A stretch of DNA of 64,000 nt from Ascochyta rabiei (taxonomy: Eukaryota > Ascomycota > Dothideomycetes > Pleosporales > Didymellaceae). Both the position numbers and the translations under genes were made by a program. Positions 32,809 to 44,620 of this stretch are shown here, piece by piece; position 1 is the first letter of the stretch, and every line of letters starts with the position of its first letter. The stretch covers positions 1,364,001 through 1,428,000 of the forward strand of contig NC_082417.1 in NCBI RefSeq assembly GCF_004011695.2, written 5' to 3'. The notes below the pieces were generated by a model. That model saw only the letters and a program-made list of their open reading frames with translations, was not told the DNA's origin and did not search any database.

Positions 32809-35800
32809 ATGTCCGCTCCCAGTGTACCAATCGCCATCATTGGTATGAGTTGCCGCTTTGCTGGTGGCGCCACCGATCCCGAGAAGCTCTGGCAACTCTG
32901 CGCCGGGGGAAGAACAGGGTGGAGCGAGATTCCAGAAGATAGATACAACATCGATGGCCACTACCACCCCCGGCCCGACAATCTGAACACCACCAATGTG
33001 AAGGGAGCATGTTTTCTTGACGAAGACGTTGGGAATTTCGATGCCACGTTCTTCAATCTGCCCGCTGAGACGGCTGCGGTCAGTAGTGGCTTCTTCCAAA
33101 CGTATACATTCCAGCTGACAGGGAACAGTGCCTGGATCCGCAATTCCGACTCATGCTCGAAGGTACCTACGAAGCTTTTGAGAACGCAGGACTCACCATG
33201 AGCGATGTCGTTGGCTCCGACACATCCGTCTATGCAGGCTCATTCTTCAAAGATTATCACGATGCTGGACTTCGCGACGTCACCACATTGCCTCGTTTCT
33301 TTCTCGTTGGTGTTGGGTCTGCCATGGCATCGAACCGTCTGTCTCACTACTTCGACTTACGGGGAGCCTCGATGTCCATCGATACGGGATGCTCGACAAC
33401 ACTGACTGCGCTGCACCAAGCTTGCAATGACCTCCGAAATCATGAGTCGACAATGTCCGTGGTGTCTGGAGCCAATCTGATGCTCAATCCGGATATGTTC
33501 ATCACCATGTCCTCAATAGCATTAATCTCGAAGGATGGCCGATCCTTCGCGTTCGACAGTCGCGCGAACGGATATGGACGCGGCGAAGGAGTGGCGACCC
33601 TCGTACTGAAGCGCCTTGATGACGCGCTCCGCGATGGAGACCCTATCCAATGTGTTATCAAAGAGACTGGCCTGAACCAAGACGGGAAAACGGAGACCAT
33701 CACCACACCAAGTCAAGCGGCGCAAATTGCACTCATGCAACGTGTCTACAAGAAAGGTGGCCTCGATCCGAAAGATACTGGCTATTTTGAGGTTCGTTAT
33801 CACGTGATCCTGTGAAACCCCCGCGTCGCGCTAATCTCACGAAGGCTCACGGCACTGGAACACCGACCGGAGACCCGCTGGAGGTGGGCGCGATTGCCGC
33901 AGTATTCAAAGATTCTAGAAGGGATGGTGCTCCTCTTCCGATAGGATCGATCAAGCCCAATGTCGGACACACAGAATGTGCTTCTGGGTTGGCGAGTATA
34001 GTGAAGGTCGTCAAAGCCATTGAGAAGGGGCTCATCCCTCCACTGGCAAACTTGGAAACCATCAACCCCAAGTTAAAGCTCGATGACTGGAATTTGAAGG
34101 TAATCCCTATGATATGCCTCTTTATCCTCACTGTCACATACTGACATGCTTTCTTCCGGTAGATTCCTCGTGTCGTCGAGCCCTGGAATGCAGTTTGCCG
34201 ACGCGCCTCCGTCAACAACTTTGGATATGGCGGTGCAAACTCGCACGTCATTCTGGAGAATTACACGCCACGTCGTCCTGCTGCAGACCTCAACTTATCC
34301 CCTTCTTCCAAGGTATACGTGCTAAGTGCTAAAGATGAGCACGCTGCCAAAGCAATGGTGTCCAACCTACGCGATCACATACTTGATGTAAGCGATACTT
34401 CGCTGTACCAGAATGATCTGGCATACACTCTTGGTGAACGTCGTTCAGCGTTTCCGTGGGTAGCAGCGGCCTCTGCGTCTTCTCTTTCCGAACTTGTCCA
34501 ATTGATCGATGCTGGCAAGATGAAGCCCAGACGTAGGAACGACGTTCCAAAACTCGGCTTTGTTTTCACCGGTCAAGGAGCGCAGTGGTGGGCAATGGGT
34601 CGCGAACTTATCTCCGCCTACCCAGTCTTCCGCCAGGCGTTGTGCGAAGCGGATCGGTACCTACGCGAGTTCGGCGCAACCTACAGCCTCATGGAAGAAC
34701 TATACCAAAGCGAGAAGACTACACGGGTCAACGAAGCAGCACTGGGCCAGCCGGTGTGTGTTGCTGTACAAATCGCACTCGTTCGCCTCTTGGACTCCTG
34801 GGGTGTGAAGCCCACCGCCGTTACTAGTCACTCCAGTGGTGAGATTGCCAGTGCGTACGCCGCAGGTGTACTCAGTTTTCGTAGTGCCATGGGTGTTGTG
34901 TACGCCCGTGGTACCCTTGCCAGTGAAGTGGCAAAATACTCGAACCTCGGCCCTGGCGGAATGATGGCTGTTGGTCTTGGTGTCGATGACGCACAACAGT
35001 ACGTCTCGCGTGTCGCTGCTGGCCGTGTCGTAGTCGCATGCCGAAACAGTCCGTCGAGCGTAACCATTTCGGGAGATCTTCCTGGGATTGAGGAGCTTGA
35101 GACGCTGTTGCAGGCAGACGGGATATTCGCACGAAAGCTCCAGGTCCCGGCCGCATACCATTCTCACCATATGGAACCACTTGCAGAGGCCTACGCAGAG
35201 TGGTTGAACGCGAACGTCACACCGGAGCCAGAAATGAAAGACGTAATCTACTCCTCGCCAACAACAGGTCAACGTATGTCAGATGTAAAGGAAATCGGTG
35301 CTGCCAATCATTGGGTCAAGAGTCTTACACAGCCGGTGCTCTTCGTCGAATCCTTCACGGATATGTGCTTTTCCGCACCAGGCCAGCCCAGCAGTGTGGA
35401 CATGGTCATCGAACTGGGCGCTCACCCCGCTCTATCTGGACCCATCCAAGACATAACCACGCTCGATGTCTTCAGTGGATCCTCAGTCGGCTATGCTAGC
35501 TGCTTGGTTCGCAAGAAAAACGCCGTTCAAACAATCCATGCATTGGCATGTGAACTGATACACAAAGGCTTTCCACTGAACATGGCTGCGGTTAATCTTA
35601 CGGTCCAAGGACAAGTTTTGACCAACCTGCCCAAATATGCCTGGAATCATCAAAGCCGCCACTGGTACGAGCCACGCATGAATCGAGCGCATCGCATGCT
35701 ATCTGAGGGACCGCACGATTTGCTCGGTTCCCTCATGACTGGTACAAATCGCGTCAACCCTACCTGGCGGCGAATAATCGCCCCATCCTCAGTGCCTTGG

Positions 35801-38800
35801 ATCAGAGATCACAAGCTCCAGGGCACGACTGTCTATCCTGGAGCTGGCTTGATCTGTATGGCTCTCGAGGGCCTCATACAAACCGAGAAGCACAACCAAG
35901 ATTCGATATCTGGATACCGTTTGCGCGATATCGATATAATTGCAGCATTAGTCATTCCGGACGGCGAGAATGGTGTTGAGGTTCAACTGTCGCTTAAACC
36001 GTGTGATGATAAGGACATCTACGCCACAACCTGGAGCGAATTCCAGGTCTTCTCCGTCACACAAGATGATCAGTGGAAGGAACACTGCCGCGGTCTTATC
36101 TGCATTGAGCGCGGGAGCGCACCCGCCCCTGCAGGCCCTGTCGCTGTACGCAAGATGACAGAGTATCGCACAAGTGTTGGCCCATCGGACGTTTACGAGT
36201 CTATGCATCGCGTGGGAATTCAGCACGGTCCCATCTTTCAGAATCTCAAGACAGTGCGGGCTCGTTCTCAGGGCTCTTTTGCGGTGCTTGAAGTTGCGGA
36301 TACTGCTTCCGTCATGCCATATCAGTTTGAGCATTCGCACCTCATCCACCCGACAACTCTCGATACTGTCTTCCAGGCCGTCTACGCAGCATTACCCGCT
36401 GCCGGAGCACAACTCGCGTCTGCACAGGTTCCGCGCTCGATCAAGAACATGTGGATCTCGAACAGTATCAAGCAAGGCTCTGGAACTTCTTTTAGTGCTC
36501 ACTCGCAGGTCTGCGACAACAATAAACAGAGCTTCAAGGCAGATGTTACGGTTGTCGATGGTGACGACGAACAGCCCGTCATCACTATTGAAGAGTTCTT
36601 CTTCCAATCGATTGGTAGCGTACTGGATAGCGGTGAGCTGTGTGAGAACGACAAATTTCTTACCTCAAAGTGGGTTCCGGACGTATCGATGATGAAGCCA
36701 GCACAAATCAAGCAGCAGTTAGCTTGCGAGGCTAGTTCAACTGAGGAGCAGGCACTGATCGATACGAAGTTAGTGTGCTCCTGGTTTCTCCAAGACGCTC
36801 TTGCGGCTATCACTACCGTCGACGTCCAGAGTATTCAAGGCCACTTCAAACGTTACTATGCCTGGATGAAAGCTCAGACCATAAACCTCAAGACCGCCCC
36901 TGCCACTCAAGAAGAAAGAGCGACTCTCATTGCAAAGGTTGCAGCAGGCAGTGCCAACGGGAAACTCATGTGTAACGTGGGACCGCACTTGGTCGACATT
37001 ATTTGTGGACGTGTCTCTCCCCTCGAATTCATGGAGGAAAATCAAATTCTCCACCGATTCTATCGTGAGTGTCTAAAGCTTGATCGCAGCAGGAGTCACA
37101 TGGCAAAGCTGGTCCGTCTCCATGCGCTCAAGAACCCTCGCGCTAAGATCCTCGAGATCGGCGCAGGTAGCGGTGGTACGACCCATCATATTCTGGAAGC
37201 CCTGGGCCATGAGGACCCTCTTTGCGCTTCTTACGACTATACCGATCTGTCCGATGAATCTTTTGAAGCTGCTCAAGACGAGTTTGTAGCGTGGAAGAGC
37301 CTTCTGTCGTTCCAGAAACTAGACATTGAGCTGGATCCTTCGGTGCAGGGCTTTGATGCGGGATCCTACGATCTTGTCATTGCCTCGCAGGTCTTGCACA
37401 GAACCAAGTCTATGGATGAGACGCTTGCAAACGCGCACAAGCTGTTGAAACCAGGTGGTAAGCTCGTCGTTCTAGAGTCAACCCAAGACCAGGCAGATTT
37501 CCGGATGACATTTGGCTTGCTGCCGGACCAATGGCTTGGCGAAGAAGAATACCGAATCTTAACCACATCGCTATCCGCCGACACTTGGAACGAAGTCCTC
37601 CAGAGCAACGACTTCAGCGGGGTAGACGTGGAAGTTCGTGATTGCGAAAGCGATGCTGTCTACTCCTACAGTGTTATGACGGCTTCAGCTGCGAGCAAAA
37701 GCCCGTTGTATCACCCAGATGTTGTCATCGCAATTCCCACGATCGCTCCGCCTCGAGAGTGGTTAGACAGCCTTGTTGAAGCTGTGACCACAACAATCGG
37801 CAAAAAACCTTCCATCCAGCCGTTTGAAAACCTTGATATTGAAGGCAAGGTGGTAATTTTTCTTCCCGAGCTGTCTAATAAGCTTCTTGTCAGCCCCACG
37901 GATGACCAATTCGCTTCAGTGCGAGATGTTTGCACCAAATCCAAAGGTCTGCTCTGGATCACACGAGGGGGGTCAGTAGAAAGCTCTGATCCGTTCTCAA
38001 GTTTGGCTTCCGGGTTTCTTCGTATTCTCCGGTTGGAATACGTTGGGAAACCTCTCGCAACTCTTGACCTCGACGGTGCCAATCCCTGGTCGTCCAGCAC
38101 AGTCTCAACAATAAGCAATGTTTTTGCAAGCGTCTTGGGCAATCCTGGTGAGGCCGGACCTCGCGACTACGAGTTTGCGGAGCGCAACAGCACCATTCAT
38201 GTCCTGCGTTACTTCAAGGACCATGAACGAAACAAGACTTGGTTTCAAGACACTACAGAGTCCGATACCGCTACACAGCAAAAGTTCTTCGACAGGCCAG
38301 TACATCTGACAATTGAAAGCCCTGGACAACTGGGCAGTATTGTGTTTGCACCTAGTCCTGACCAAGCAAGGACAGAGATCCCGGCGAACGAGCTGGAGAT
38401 TCGTCCTCACGCTTTTGGCATCACTTCTCGGGACATTAGCGTTGTGACCAACGCTATTCAAGACAGAACAATGGGGTTCGAATGTGCAGGCACCATTACA
38501 AAGGTCGGTTCCTTGGCTTTGCTCGAAGGTTACAAGGTCGGCGATCGTGTTGCAGCCGTCACGACGGGCGGATACGGCACCATAGTTCGTGTACCCTGGA
38601 CTAGCGCCGTGCACATCCCAGCCGCTATGGGAATGGAGCTCGCTGCTGCATTGCCTGTGCCCTATACGACAGCATGGATCGCGCTCATAGACACTGCCAA
38701 CATTGGAAAGGGGAACACCGTTTTGATCCACGACGCTGGATCAGCTGTTGGTCAGGCTGCAGTCGCCCTCGCCCAGCATGTCGGTGCTGAGATATTTGCT

Positions 38801-40480
38801 ACGGCGAGCAGTGCTGAACATCGCAGCTTCCTGAGACGCGTCATTGGACTCAAAGCCGACCACATCTTCTCGAACACCGATTCTGCCTTCGCCGCCACTG
38901 TTCATCGAAAGACGCAAGGTCGCGGTGTAGATGCGGTCCTCAATACGCTAGAAGGACCCCTTCTCCAGGAAACACTCAACTGCGTTGCCCCTCTTGGTCA
39001 CTTCATCGAGCTCGGGAAAAGAGACCTTGAGCGAAACAGCCGTCTAGACATGGGCGCGTTTGCGAGGGGGATTACACTCTCAGCGATTGACATTGCCCTT
39101 CTCGCGGAACACAAGGGAGGCCAGGTTCATCGAGCTTTGATATCGACCACAGAGCTTCTTAAAGCAAGAAAGATACGCGCTGTGCCTATCTCGGTACACG
39201 ACATATCCGAGGTAATCCAGGCCTTCCGAGACACGCAATCGAGCGGATCGCCAGGAACAGTGGTTTTATCAGTGAAACCTGATAGTTACGTGCCGGTAAG
39301 TAATCCTCGTTTGATCTTTGAAGGACATCATCTAACAGTACACAAGGTGATTCGCCAAATGCCCGCTGTTCAGTTGGACTCGAATGCGTCCTTTGTTGTT
39401 GTTGGCGGGTTTGGAGGCATCGGTCAGAGCATCTGTCTCTGGCTTGCTGAACACGGCGCCAGGAATCTAATCGTTCTCTCCCGAAGTGCTAACGCAGCTG
39501 ACAAGGCAGCACCTCTACTCAGCGACCTCCACGCCTTAGGATGCCAAGTCAGATCTGTCGCATGTGACATCACCAACGAAGACGACGTGAAACGTGCGAT
39601 CAAGAGTTGCAAAGATATGGCTCCCATTCGTGGCGTGATTCAGGGCGCCATGGTCCTCCGCGATTCCATTCTCGAGAAGATGTCGCTTGCCGATTACACG
39701 GCGGGCCTACGTCCCAAAGTCCAAGGAACTTGGAATCTCCACAAAGCTTTTGCGACCACTCCTCTTGACTTTTTCGTCATCCTCTCTTCCATCGCTGGCG
39801 TCATTGGTATTGCATCTCAATGCAACTACGGCGCAGGTGGTGCATTCCAAGACGCGTTGGCAGCGCATCGCACAAGTCAGGGCCTCCCATGTGTCTCCAT
39901 TGACATTGGAGCGGTGAAGAATGTTGGCTACGTTGCCGAGCACGACGAGACGCACACCTATCTCAAGAAGCAAGGTCATATGGTCCTTGCGGAGAGCGAT
40001 GTCCTGAAATCCCTTGCATGCGCCATCACGTCACCATTCGCAACGCAGCTCGTCTTCGGTATCAACACATCGCCCAGTAGCGCACTGTGGGACGAAGGGC
40101 CCGCTTCGCGAGACCTCCGCTTCTGGCCCGCCAAATACCGGTCTACGGGCAACGATGATGCAAGTTCAGGCATGGCTGACACGCTTGCTGGGCGCATTGC
40201 ATGCGCAAAATCGCTCGAAGAAGCCGCCGCAGCTGTGGGAGCTGAGATCGTCGCCAAGATCATGGATATCTTCATGATTCCGGAAGCTGAAGTGTTTCCC
40301 AATATGCCTATGGCTGATTTTGGAGTCGATTCGCTGACAGCCGTCGAGCTGAGAAACACGTTGGCGACCAAAGCTAGCGCTGAGGTATCCATTTTTGATA
40401 TCATGCAAAGCCCAAGTCTAAGCTCATTAGCTTTGTCGATTGCTAAAAAGAGTACTCATCTGAACCCAACGCTCTTGTAA
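32809..40480 (+). CDS. Highly reducing polyketide synthase KS-AT-DH-CMeT-ER-KR-ACP
   Basis: Exons 32809-33078, 33129-33791, 33845-34099, 34163-39295, 39347-40480 (about 2484 residues). Start is the ATG of [11 protein letters not shown]; the open frame extends only to a GTG. KS has SIDTGCSTT (active Cys about 180), EAHGTGTP (restored by splicing) and [11 protein letters not shown] has FTGQGAQW and SHSSGEIAS (Ser about 620). DH has [14 protein letters not shown] (His about 946) and HPTTLDTVF (Asp about 1129). CMeT has [11 protein letters not shown] (about 1397). ER has [14 protein letters not shown] (about 1917). KR has [10 protein letters not shown] (about 2128), LSSIAG and [12 protein letters not shown] has DFGVDSLTA (Ser about 2436). 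There is no release domain, consistent with direct hand-over to the partner NR-PKS. The last intron is 51 bp with no stop and is inferred because removing it restores [11 protein letters not shown]. The ER loop SAVG replaces the usual GGVG, so ER activity is uncertain. Confidence 0.94.
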
Positions 40481-41740
40481 AAATAAGTAGAAATAGTTTG
40501 AAATAATGCTGATCATCAAAATTGAATCCTCCGCTCTGGTGATGCTGTGATGTGAACTGACAACACGAACGGACATACAAAAAACAATGAATCGATTTGT
40601 TCTTTCGCAAGAACTATTCCGAGATTGGACGTGGAGCAATGACGATGCTATAAACGCGGCGGCGTCTCAATCCGAGTTCTAACGGAGTGCCCTCTAGCTG
40701 GCAGAATCTGAAGATTCTAGCTTTCCCATATGGAGTGAGTGCCTAACACCACTCTTGTTGTGACGGAGGCCGAATCACGCATTTCGTGATTCGCAATGTG
40801 TACCTCGTTTTGTGCTACGGACACACTTCTTAACCTAAAGGTCATGTATAGAACCTCTAGAAAATAATGTTCACATCAATCTAAAGAAGATCATCTGGTT
40901 ATGATGTTTGTAGAGTTAAACAGAAAGTTGACGCTTGTCGACGTTGATTGTCCAAGGAGATTTGCAGTCGCCTGTCCAAACAACAATACCTGCAACCCAA
41001 AAACCAAAACAACGCCATCTCACCTCTAGACCACACCAGCTTGTCCTTCGCACACCCAAGACCTCTGACCAACCTCCTCCTCCTCCCTCACCCCATTTAA
41101 ACTCCCTTATGCACTTCCCCCACGCCCTATCCGCGAGCCCACCCCCCCCCGTTGTCGCTGCCCAGCAGCAATCAACGCCCCGTATATCTCCTCTCGGCTC
41201 GGTGGGTGTCCGGTTGTGTTAGGTTCCGCTACGCGGGATTCATCTCCGATTGCGACTTCTAGCTGGCCACCTATCGTCCACACGCTTACGGAGGGGGGTT
41301 ATGCGGTGGGTTGTGGGGTGCCTGCCTGTGCGCTGGTGGTAGGCTGGCGAGGGGATGAGGTTGGGGGTGCTGGGTGCTGAGGCGAGGCAGGGGAGCTGAG
41401 GGGTCTGCGTTTCTGGCGTTGAGAGGTTGGGGTTGAGATGAGGTCATGGTTGGTGGAGGTGGTGGTGGTGTGATGATTGCGAGTAGCGTTGAGTTATCGG
41501 AGTGCCAAAGTAGGCACTGTCAGATGGTTTGGAACTTTGTGGTTCTACAAGATATAGAACCTCTGCAAAAATGTGCGCACCCCCCCCCCCCCCCACGATC
41601 TTGGTACGGAGAGAATTCCCAATCTATCCCCCCTTGAAATTGTATCGTAGCGTACTAGTAAGTAAGAGTGACGGCAGGGTGAATGTTCACTATAACCTTA
41701 AACGTAGTTAACTACAAGTTATAGGATAGTAGTACTTATA
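40481..41740. other. Right margin of the gene island: low-complexity C-rich then G-rich stretch
   Basis: No gene is supported. From about 41080 to 41160 the plus strand is C-rich (CCTCCTCCTCCTCCC, a run of C at 41140-41148). From about 41280 to 41475 it becomes G-rich (GGGGGG, GGTGGAGGTGGTGGTGG). A 15-16-base C run follows at about 41580. Segments near 40850 and 41552 share ATAGAACCTCT followed by an AAAA/ATGT run. Composition turns AT-rich after about 41640. Confidence 0.5.
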
Positions 41741-41881
41741 ACGTACTCCACAAGCATACCGGTCACCTAAGTGTACCGGTTACTTTTACCATGACCACAC
41801 TAACACTATAACTACTTTGCAGTACTATAGTACACAGCAGCATTCTACTATACTATACACCATATTGTACTAATCTATAGT
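41741..41881 (+). mobile_element. Terminal fragment of a pogo/Fot-like transposon at the right edge of the island
   Basis: Begins ACGTACTCCAC after a TA, and continues to a CCATGACCACACTAAC that matches CCAAGACCACACCAAAC of the element at 51855. It is interrupted at 41882 by a copia LTR. Only about 140 bp is seen here. Confidence 0.5.
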
Positions 41882-42350
41882 TGTCAGATAATATGCCTAA
41901 TGTGCAAAGATGATAATAAAGGTTATTAATTGATGATTATCTGTTTAGATGGCTGATTTATGTGTGGGTGGCTAGCCTCTAAGTTAACCAAGGTGAACCC
42001 CAGCCTGGTTCGGCAAGGTCGGTTATCTAACATACCCCCTCAGCCTTAAGGCTCTATTAAAGCTAGACATTTAGCTCTTATTGTACCTCTAGGTTAGCAA
42101 GCTTTTAGTTAAGTAATTCTATTTAGGTGTTAGCTAGCTTTTTTGTTTAGTTTGTCTCTCTAGTTCTAGCTACCTTAAGAAGGTTAATTATTTGCTAATA
42201 GGCAGAGCCTTAGTAAATCTGTTGGCTAACATCTTAGTAGATAGGACATAGGCTACTGTTATAGTGTCTTTATTTACTTCTTATTATAGCTAGTAGTTAT
42301 AAAAATATACATATTGTAGTTTCGTTTGTAGTTTAGAGGCTTTAATTGAT
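41882..42350 (-). mobile_element. Copia 3' LTR (41882-42032) plus adjoining internal fragment
   Basis: A 151-bp LTR that starts TGTCAGATAA and ends TTATCTAACA, so its ends are inverted repeats. It is followed by CCCCCTCAG, which on the minus strand is a polypurine tract just upstream of the LTR. The element is therefore on the minus strand. The internal part resembles the stretch beginning at 53837 and is cut at about 42350 by a LINE tail. Confidence 0.75.
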
Positions 42351-42490
42351 TGATTGATTGGTTTAACGTCCTGTGTAAGTCTAAGACTATATAAGACGAG
42401 AGCAGTTAAGCTGCTCTAGTAGTTTAAGGAGTGTGTTTTGTGTAAAGGGATAGTAAATATGTGTTTGTGGTCTAATAGTAAGAGCCTGTG
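42350..42490 (-). mobile_element. LINE 3'-end fragment with (ATTG)n tail
   Basis: Starts with ATTGATTGATTGATTGG, then TTTAACGTCCTGTGT and AGACTATATAAGACGAGAG, a 3' UTR shared with the LINEs at 42662 and 46233. It is cut at 42490 by an LTR beginning TGTTACGATCC. Confidence 0.65.
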
Positions 42491-44620
42491 TGTTACGATC
42501 CACAGAACACGGGAAGGATTCGTCCAATTACAGTGGCTGCGGCACAGTGATTATAACAACAGAACAAACAATAAGTAAGCAACAATTACAATGTCAGCAC
42601 TCGGTTAAGGGCTAAAGGGACACGTGACCTAATTAGGGCTTAGCGTAATTAGTAAAATTAATTTGATTTGATTTGTAAGTTTAACGTCCTGTGTGGGTCT
42701 AAGACTATATAAGACGATAGCAGTTAAGCTACTCTAGTAATTTAAGGAGCGTGGTTGTAAAAGGTAGTAAATATAGGTTCAGAGTCCTGTAGTGAGAGCC
42801 TATGCTCTAGGGGGTTAACAGCATTTTTTAGGTGTCTGTTGTTTGTTATAGGTACCACTTGCGGGTGCCTATTCTAGTGTCTGAAATAAAAGTTAGAGTA
42901 GCTAGAATTCCCTAGGTTGTGTGTAGTAGTAGTTGCATTAAGAGTTGTTGTCCTTGTAGGTTATCCTGCATTATTTTTCTTACTTATTTGTATTCTTTAC
43001 AGCTAAGTAGGAGGTGTTAAGTTATTTGTGTGTAGCCGCAGATACATCTATTACTATCTACCTTCTGTAGGTTGTGGAGGTATGCTTTATTATATCTATA
43101 TCCTAGTTTTAGTTAGTAGTAGGCGCTTGCTATCTCTTGTTTGGTATTTTTAGGTAGTTTTATCCTGTTTATTAGTCCTAGCTAGTATTTTACTACGTAG
43201 GTGTCTGTTTTCCTTAGGATTGCTTTGGCTTTGTAGGTAACTAGTTTATAAACCTATTTGTCTGTTGTAATAGCTTTTACTTAGATTCTAGTTATAGCAA
43301 TACTTGTAGCGTTAGAGGTAGGCCTCTTTTTTGTTGCTTCTTTTGCTAGAAAGTCTGCTTTCTCGTTTCCTGCAATGTCTTAGTGGCCAGGTGTCTATTT
43401 AAGGCTTATTGTGGCTCCTTTATCTTTAATAGTTTTAGCTGCCTTTATGCAGCGTATTTGCTAAGCCTATCTAGGCTTGTTTAAAGGAGTTTTTAGTCTT
43501 AGGATAGCTGCCTAGTTGTCTGTAAAGACTTAGACGTCCTGTCCTGTATTAGCTATAGTAGCTGCAATTTTAAAGCCTCTTGTTATTCCTTCTAGTTCTC
43601 TGTTGTATACAATTTAGCCTTTACTAATGTTGTAGTTTATAGTGTAGATTTCCTTAGGCTCTTAGTTATAGTCTAGGACTGTGATTCCTACTTCTATCCC
43701 TAGGCCTCCCTCTACAGAGGAAGCGTCTGTGTAGATAGCTAGTAAATTACTTCCTACTTTCTGTAGTATCTGTGTTTTATGTGCTTTTACTTCTTCTTCT
43801 TTTAGTAGTTTTAAGATTTCTGTTTAGTATGCAATAGCATTATTCTAGGGGCAGAAGTAGAAGTCTTTTAGTTTCTCTTCTCTTATGCTAGGTATAGCTT
43901 TTTCTATAGACTGTGTAATTTGCATAAGCTGTGTAGGAGGTCCTATTCTTAGCCTAGTATAGTTAACCTCTCTTTGCTCTGTGCTAGAGTCTAGGTCTGT
44001 GTTTTGTAGGGTGGATTTTAGCTGTGTTGTAGCAGTGTAGATAGGGTAGTTCTTTAGGAGCTTTCTAGCTCTAAAGGCGTACTTTCTTATTACAGTGTTT
44101 AGCCTTATTATAGGAGGGGCTAGTGCTGCCTCTACCTCTTAGGGAATTATAGGTGAGGTTTAGAAGGTGCCTAAGATTTTCCTAAGTGCTAGGTTCTGTA
44201 GTCCTTGTAGTTGTTTTGCTATCCTAGCTTGTTGCTTCTAGAAGACCTGGCATCTATAGTCTGCTATGCTAGTAACACAGGCTAGGTATATTTGTTGGAG
44301 AGCAGTAGGTGTAAGGCCTTTACTGCTGTTTGCTAGTCTGCACATTCTGTAGAAGGCGTTTCTTACTTAGCTAATCCTTGTGGCAGCATGCTCCTTAAAG
44401 GAGATAATTAGTACAATTAGTATTTAGTGTAATTAGTGCTTAGTGTAATTAGAGGATGTATAACACTAATTAGTCTATATTACTACTACAATTATTAAAG
44501 TATATAGTTTGTAGGATCACAAGCGTTATAGTTTGTGTTTAACCTTATTAATTAGCTTTGTTATTAGAATATCTTAACCCTGCTTGTAAAACAGATAGTC
44601 TACTCTATACTCTTCCTTAC
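42491..44620. mobile_element. Gypsy-like LTR remnants split by a LINE copy (42662-44397, minus)
   Basis: An LTR-like sequence starts TGTTACGATCCACAG at 42491, is interrupted at about 42660, and resumes at about 44398 with a related AATTAGTGTAATTAG-rich stretch and LTR-type sequence up to 44620. The inserted LINE is on the minus strand. It has an ATTTGATTTGATTTG tail, the shared 3' UTR, and an RNase H domain near 43370-43400 that reads as a PGHQDIAGNEKADFLAKEA pattern. Its 5' part is missing. All frames are broken. Confidence 0.6.

Noticed and set aside
34820..34845. SHSSGE in the HR-PKS acyltransferase as a broken active site
   Set aside because: The nucleophile Ser and the following GE are present, and a Ser in place of the first Gly occurs in other fungal HR-PKSs.
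40935..41222. Proline/serine-rich 95-codon frame
   Set aside because: Its composition is produced by C-rich low-complexity DNA, with no domain and no conserved start.
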